64,000 nucleotides of DNA from Novosphingobium sp. FKTRR1 (GTDB lineage: Bacteria > Pseudomonadota > Alphaproteobacteria > Sphingomonadales > Sphingomonadaceae): positions 47,806 through 111,805 of the forward strand of contig NZ_JAIZDA010000016.1 of assembly GCF_020404405.1 (NCBI RefSeq). The letters are read 5' to 3'. How positions within the stretch are numbered: position 1 is the stretch's first letter; every line of letters starts with the position of its first letter. The notes under the pieces are model-generated. The model was not told where the DNA came from and searched no databases. It worked only from the letters and a program-made list of their open reading frames with translations. Below, piece after piece: positions 62,457-64,000 of the stretch. A program made the position numbers and the translations under genes.

Positions 62457-63638
62457 ATGGCCGACCCCGCACTTTCGCACGCGCCCAAACCGCAGGGTGC
62501 AACGGGAGTCCTGGTACTGTCGGATGGCGCGGTGGCGTGGGGCAAGGGCTTCGGCGCCATCGGCGATGCGGTGGGCGAGGTCTGCTTCAACACCGCGATG
62601 ACCGGATATCAGGAAGTGATGACCGACCCCAGCTATGCCGGGCAGATCGTCACCTTCACGTTCCCGCACATCGGCAACGTCGGCACCAATCATGAGGACG
62701 ACGAAAGCCACGACGTGCCCGGCGCTGTGGGTTGCGTTGTGCGCGAGGACGTGACCGCGCCCGCCAGCTTCCGCGCCGAAGACACGTTCGGCCACTGGCT
62801 GGCGAGTAAGGGCAAGATCGGCATCGCCGGGATCGACACCCGCGCGCTGACTCGCCGCATCCGCCTGTCGGGCGCGCCCAACGCGGTCATCGCGCACAGC
62901 CCTACCGGCGAATTCGATATCCCGGCGCTGCTGGAAAAGGCGCGCGGTTGGCCCGGCCTGAAGGGCATGGATCTGGCCAAGGTCGTCACCCGCACCGAGC
63001 ATCAGGGCTGGGAAGGCGCGATCTGGCGGCTGGGCGAGGGCTTCACCCGCCCCGAAGGCACAGGTCGTCCGCACGTGGTTGCCATCGACTATGGTGCCAA
63101 GGACAACATCTTCCGCAATCTGGTGCAGGCAGGCGCGGACGTCACGGTCGTGCCCGCCGAAACGCCTGCGGAAACCATTCTGGAGCTGAAGCCTGCGGGC
63201 GTGTTCCTGTCGAACGGACCCGGCGATCCGGCGGCGACGGGCACGTATGCCGTGCCGGTGATCCGCGAACTGCTCGATCGCGACGTGCCACTGTTCGGCA
63301 TCTGCCTTGGCCACCAGATGCTGGGGCTGGCCGCGGGCGCACAGACCATCAAGATGCACCAGGGCCACCGCGGCGCCAACCACCCGGTCAAGCGCGTGGC
63401 TGAAGGCGTCGTCGAAATCACCAGCATGAATCACGGCTTCGCGGTCGATGCGACGACTTTGCCCGAAGGCGTGGTGGAAACCCACGTCAGCCTGTTCGAC
63501 GGCAGCAATTGCGGCATCGAACTGACCGGCAAAAAGGCGTTCTCGGTGCAGTACCACCCCGAGGCCAGCCCCGGACCGCAGGACAGCTTTTACCTGTTCG
63601 AGAAGTTTGTGGGGATGTTGCAACGGAAGGACGACTGA
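62457..63638 (+). CDS. carA: Carbamoyl-phosphate synthase small subunit
   Basis: The protein has 393 residues. The class I glutamine amidotransferase C-terminal half has the nucleophile in FGICLGHQMLGLAAG, and VQYHPEASPGPQD contains the His/Glu pair. It provides ammonia to CarB for arginine and pyrimidine synthesis. carB is not in the window; a 79-residue gene of lower GC content follows. Confidence 0.97.
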   Translation: MADPALSHAPKPQGATGVLVLSDGAVAWGKGFGAIGDAVGEVCFNTAMTGYQEVMTDPSYAGQIVTFTFPHIGNVGTNHEDDESHDVPGAVGCVVREDVTAPASFRAEDTFGHWLASKGKIGIAGIDTRALTRRIRLSGAPNAVIAHSPTGEFDIPALLEKARGWPGLKGMDLAKVVTRTEHQGWEGAIWRLGEGFTRPEGTGRPHVVAIDYGAKDNIFRNLVQAGADVTVVPAETPAETILELKPAGVFLSNGPGDPAATGTYAVPVIRELLDRDVPLFGICLGHQMLGLAAGAQTIKMHQGHRGANHPVKRVAEGVVEITSMNHGFAVDATTLPEGVVETHVSLFDGSNCGIELTGKKAFSVQYHPEASPGPQDSFYLFEKFVGMLQRKDD

Positions 63639-63877
63639 TGGCTGTCATTCGCAAGTTCGACGTTCACGATCAAGATCGAGAGAGCGAGCAGCCAGAGGCA
63701 ATCGGTGGGAGGATTGTGCCGTTACAGTTTGACGGTGAAAAGTTCGTCCAGCTAAACAGTTACGGATCGAAAGACCGTGTACATATTGGCGCCAGAAGTC
63801 AGAATATTCGGCTGAGTAAGGAAGCGTTTTACCAGCTTGTGGATGCCGGTATGAAGCACTTTGGTCCCAAAGTCTAA
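63638..63877 (+). CDS. Small protein of atypical composition, unknown function
   Basis: The protein has 79 residues from ATG 63638, overlapping the carA stop as TGATG. By my estimate the gene is about 49% GC, against roughly 65% around it, suggesting acquisition. The sequence MAVIRKFDVHDQDRESEQPE with FVQLNSYGSKDRVHIGARSQ is beta-rich with a C-terminal helix. No family is recognised. The overlap implies co-translation with carA. Confidence 0.7.
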   Translation: MAVIRKFDVHDQDRESEQPEAIGGRIVPLQFDGEKFVQLNSYGSKDRVHIGARSQNIRLSKEAFYQLVDAGMKHFGPKV

Positions 63878-63924
63878 TGAGCACTGCCTCTTCTTTTCCG
63901 GCCAGCATTGCCTGCATTTCTGCT

Positions 63925-63976
63925 CCCCTCCCCAGCGGGGAGGGGTCGGGGGTGGGGGAGCGAGGCGCAGCCTCGC
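63925..63976. repeat. Intergenic repeat with two hairpins downstream of carA
   Basis: CCCCTCCCC-AGC-GGGGAGGGG (63,925-63,945) and GCGAGGC-GCA-GCCTCGC (63,960-63,976) are perfect hairpins within a GC-rich element of a kind common between sphingomonad genes. It continues to the window edge. Confidence 0.65.
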
Positions 63977-64000
63977 GTCTAGCTATCGGGCGTGGGGAGG

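Overview
The window joins the right-hand part of an integrated temperate phage (about 1-22,919) to a stretch of alphaproteobacterial core chromosome (about 22,920-64,000). High GC, small-form PurL, COQ4, an RpoD with a long acidic insert, and the order coaD - secreted cyclophilin - queA - tgt all fit the Sphingomonadales (Novosphingobium/Sphingomonas-like). The genus cannot be fixed from sequence alone.

Prophage. A tyrosine integrase (21,796-22,881) lies against the 3' end of a tRNA-Pro(TGG) gene, so the element almost certainly entered at that tRNA. A divergent lysogeny switch sits in the middle: a Cro-like XRE protein leftward at 13,403 and a LexA/CI-like self-cleaving repressor rightward at 13,502, with a perfect 15-bp palindrome between them. 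The leftward early operon (13,403 to 7,015) is a chain of genes overlapping by ATGA, TGATG or GTGA. It holds DUF2303, a VRR-NUC nuclease, an HTH protein, a beta-class DNA methyltransferase, a PAPS-reductase-like PP-loop protein and a DUF1376 replication protein. A two-gene rightward cassette (6,237-6,947) interrupts this strand and ends at a strong terminator. The late operon (5,910 to 95) holds many small proteins, several with zinc-binding motifs, a putative phage metallopeptidase and both terminase subunits. The large terminase subunit stops after its ATPase domain. Rightward from the repressor are small membrane proteins, RecT with a coiled-coil partner, a DUF5131 protein, an ASCH/PUA-like protein, a Lar-like zinc protein and the integrase.

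Chromosome. Three tRNAs (Pro, Glu, Glu) are followed by recJ, a flavodoxin-like protein, an AHH nuclease, a nitronate monooxygenase and an amidohydrolase. A branched-chain amino acid block follows (leuA with a Leu-rich leader peptide, ilvC, ilvN, ilvB). Next come miaA/serB, coq4, purL, xseB-ispA-coaD-cyclophilin-queA, tgt, an S9 peptidase and rpsD. After these are the rpiB-glyA-nrdR-trmJ operon, an M28 peptidase, dnaG, rpoD with a coupled DUF2059 gene, yqeY and carA.

The most interesting features are the truncated terminase, the in-frame stop that removes a coding-like tail at 18,345, the leftward modification-type gene pair (methyltransferase plus PAPS-reductase-like protein), the two-gene cassette at 6.2-6.9 kb, the tandem tRNA 3'-end fragments at 23.15-23.38 kb, and the leucine attenuator-like leader of leuA. 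I see no CRISPR array, rRNA or complete insertion sequence.
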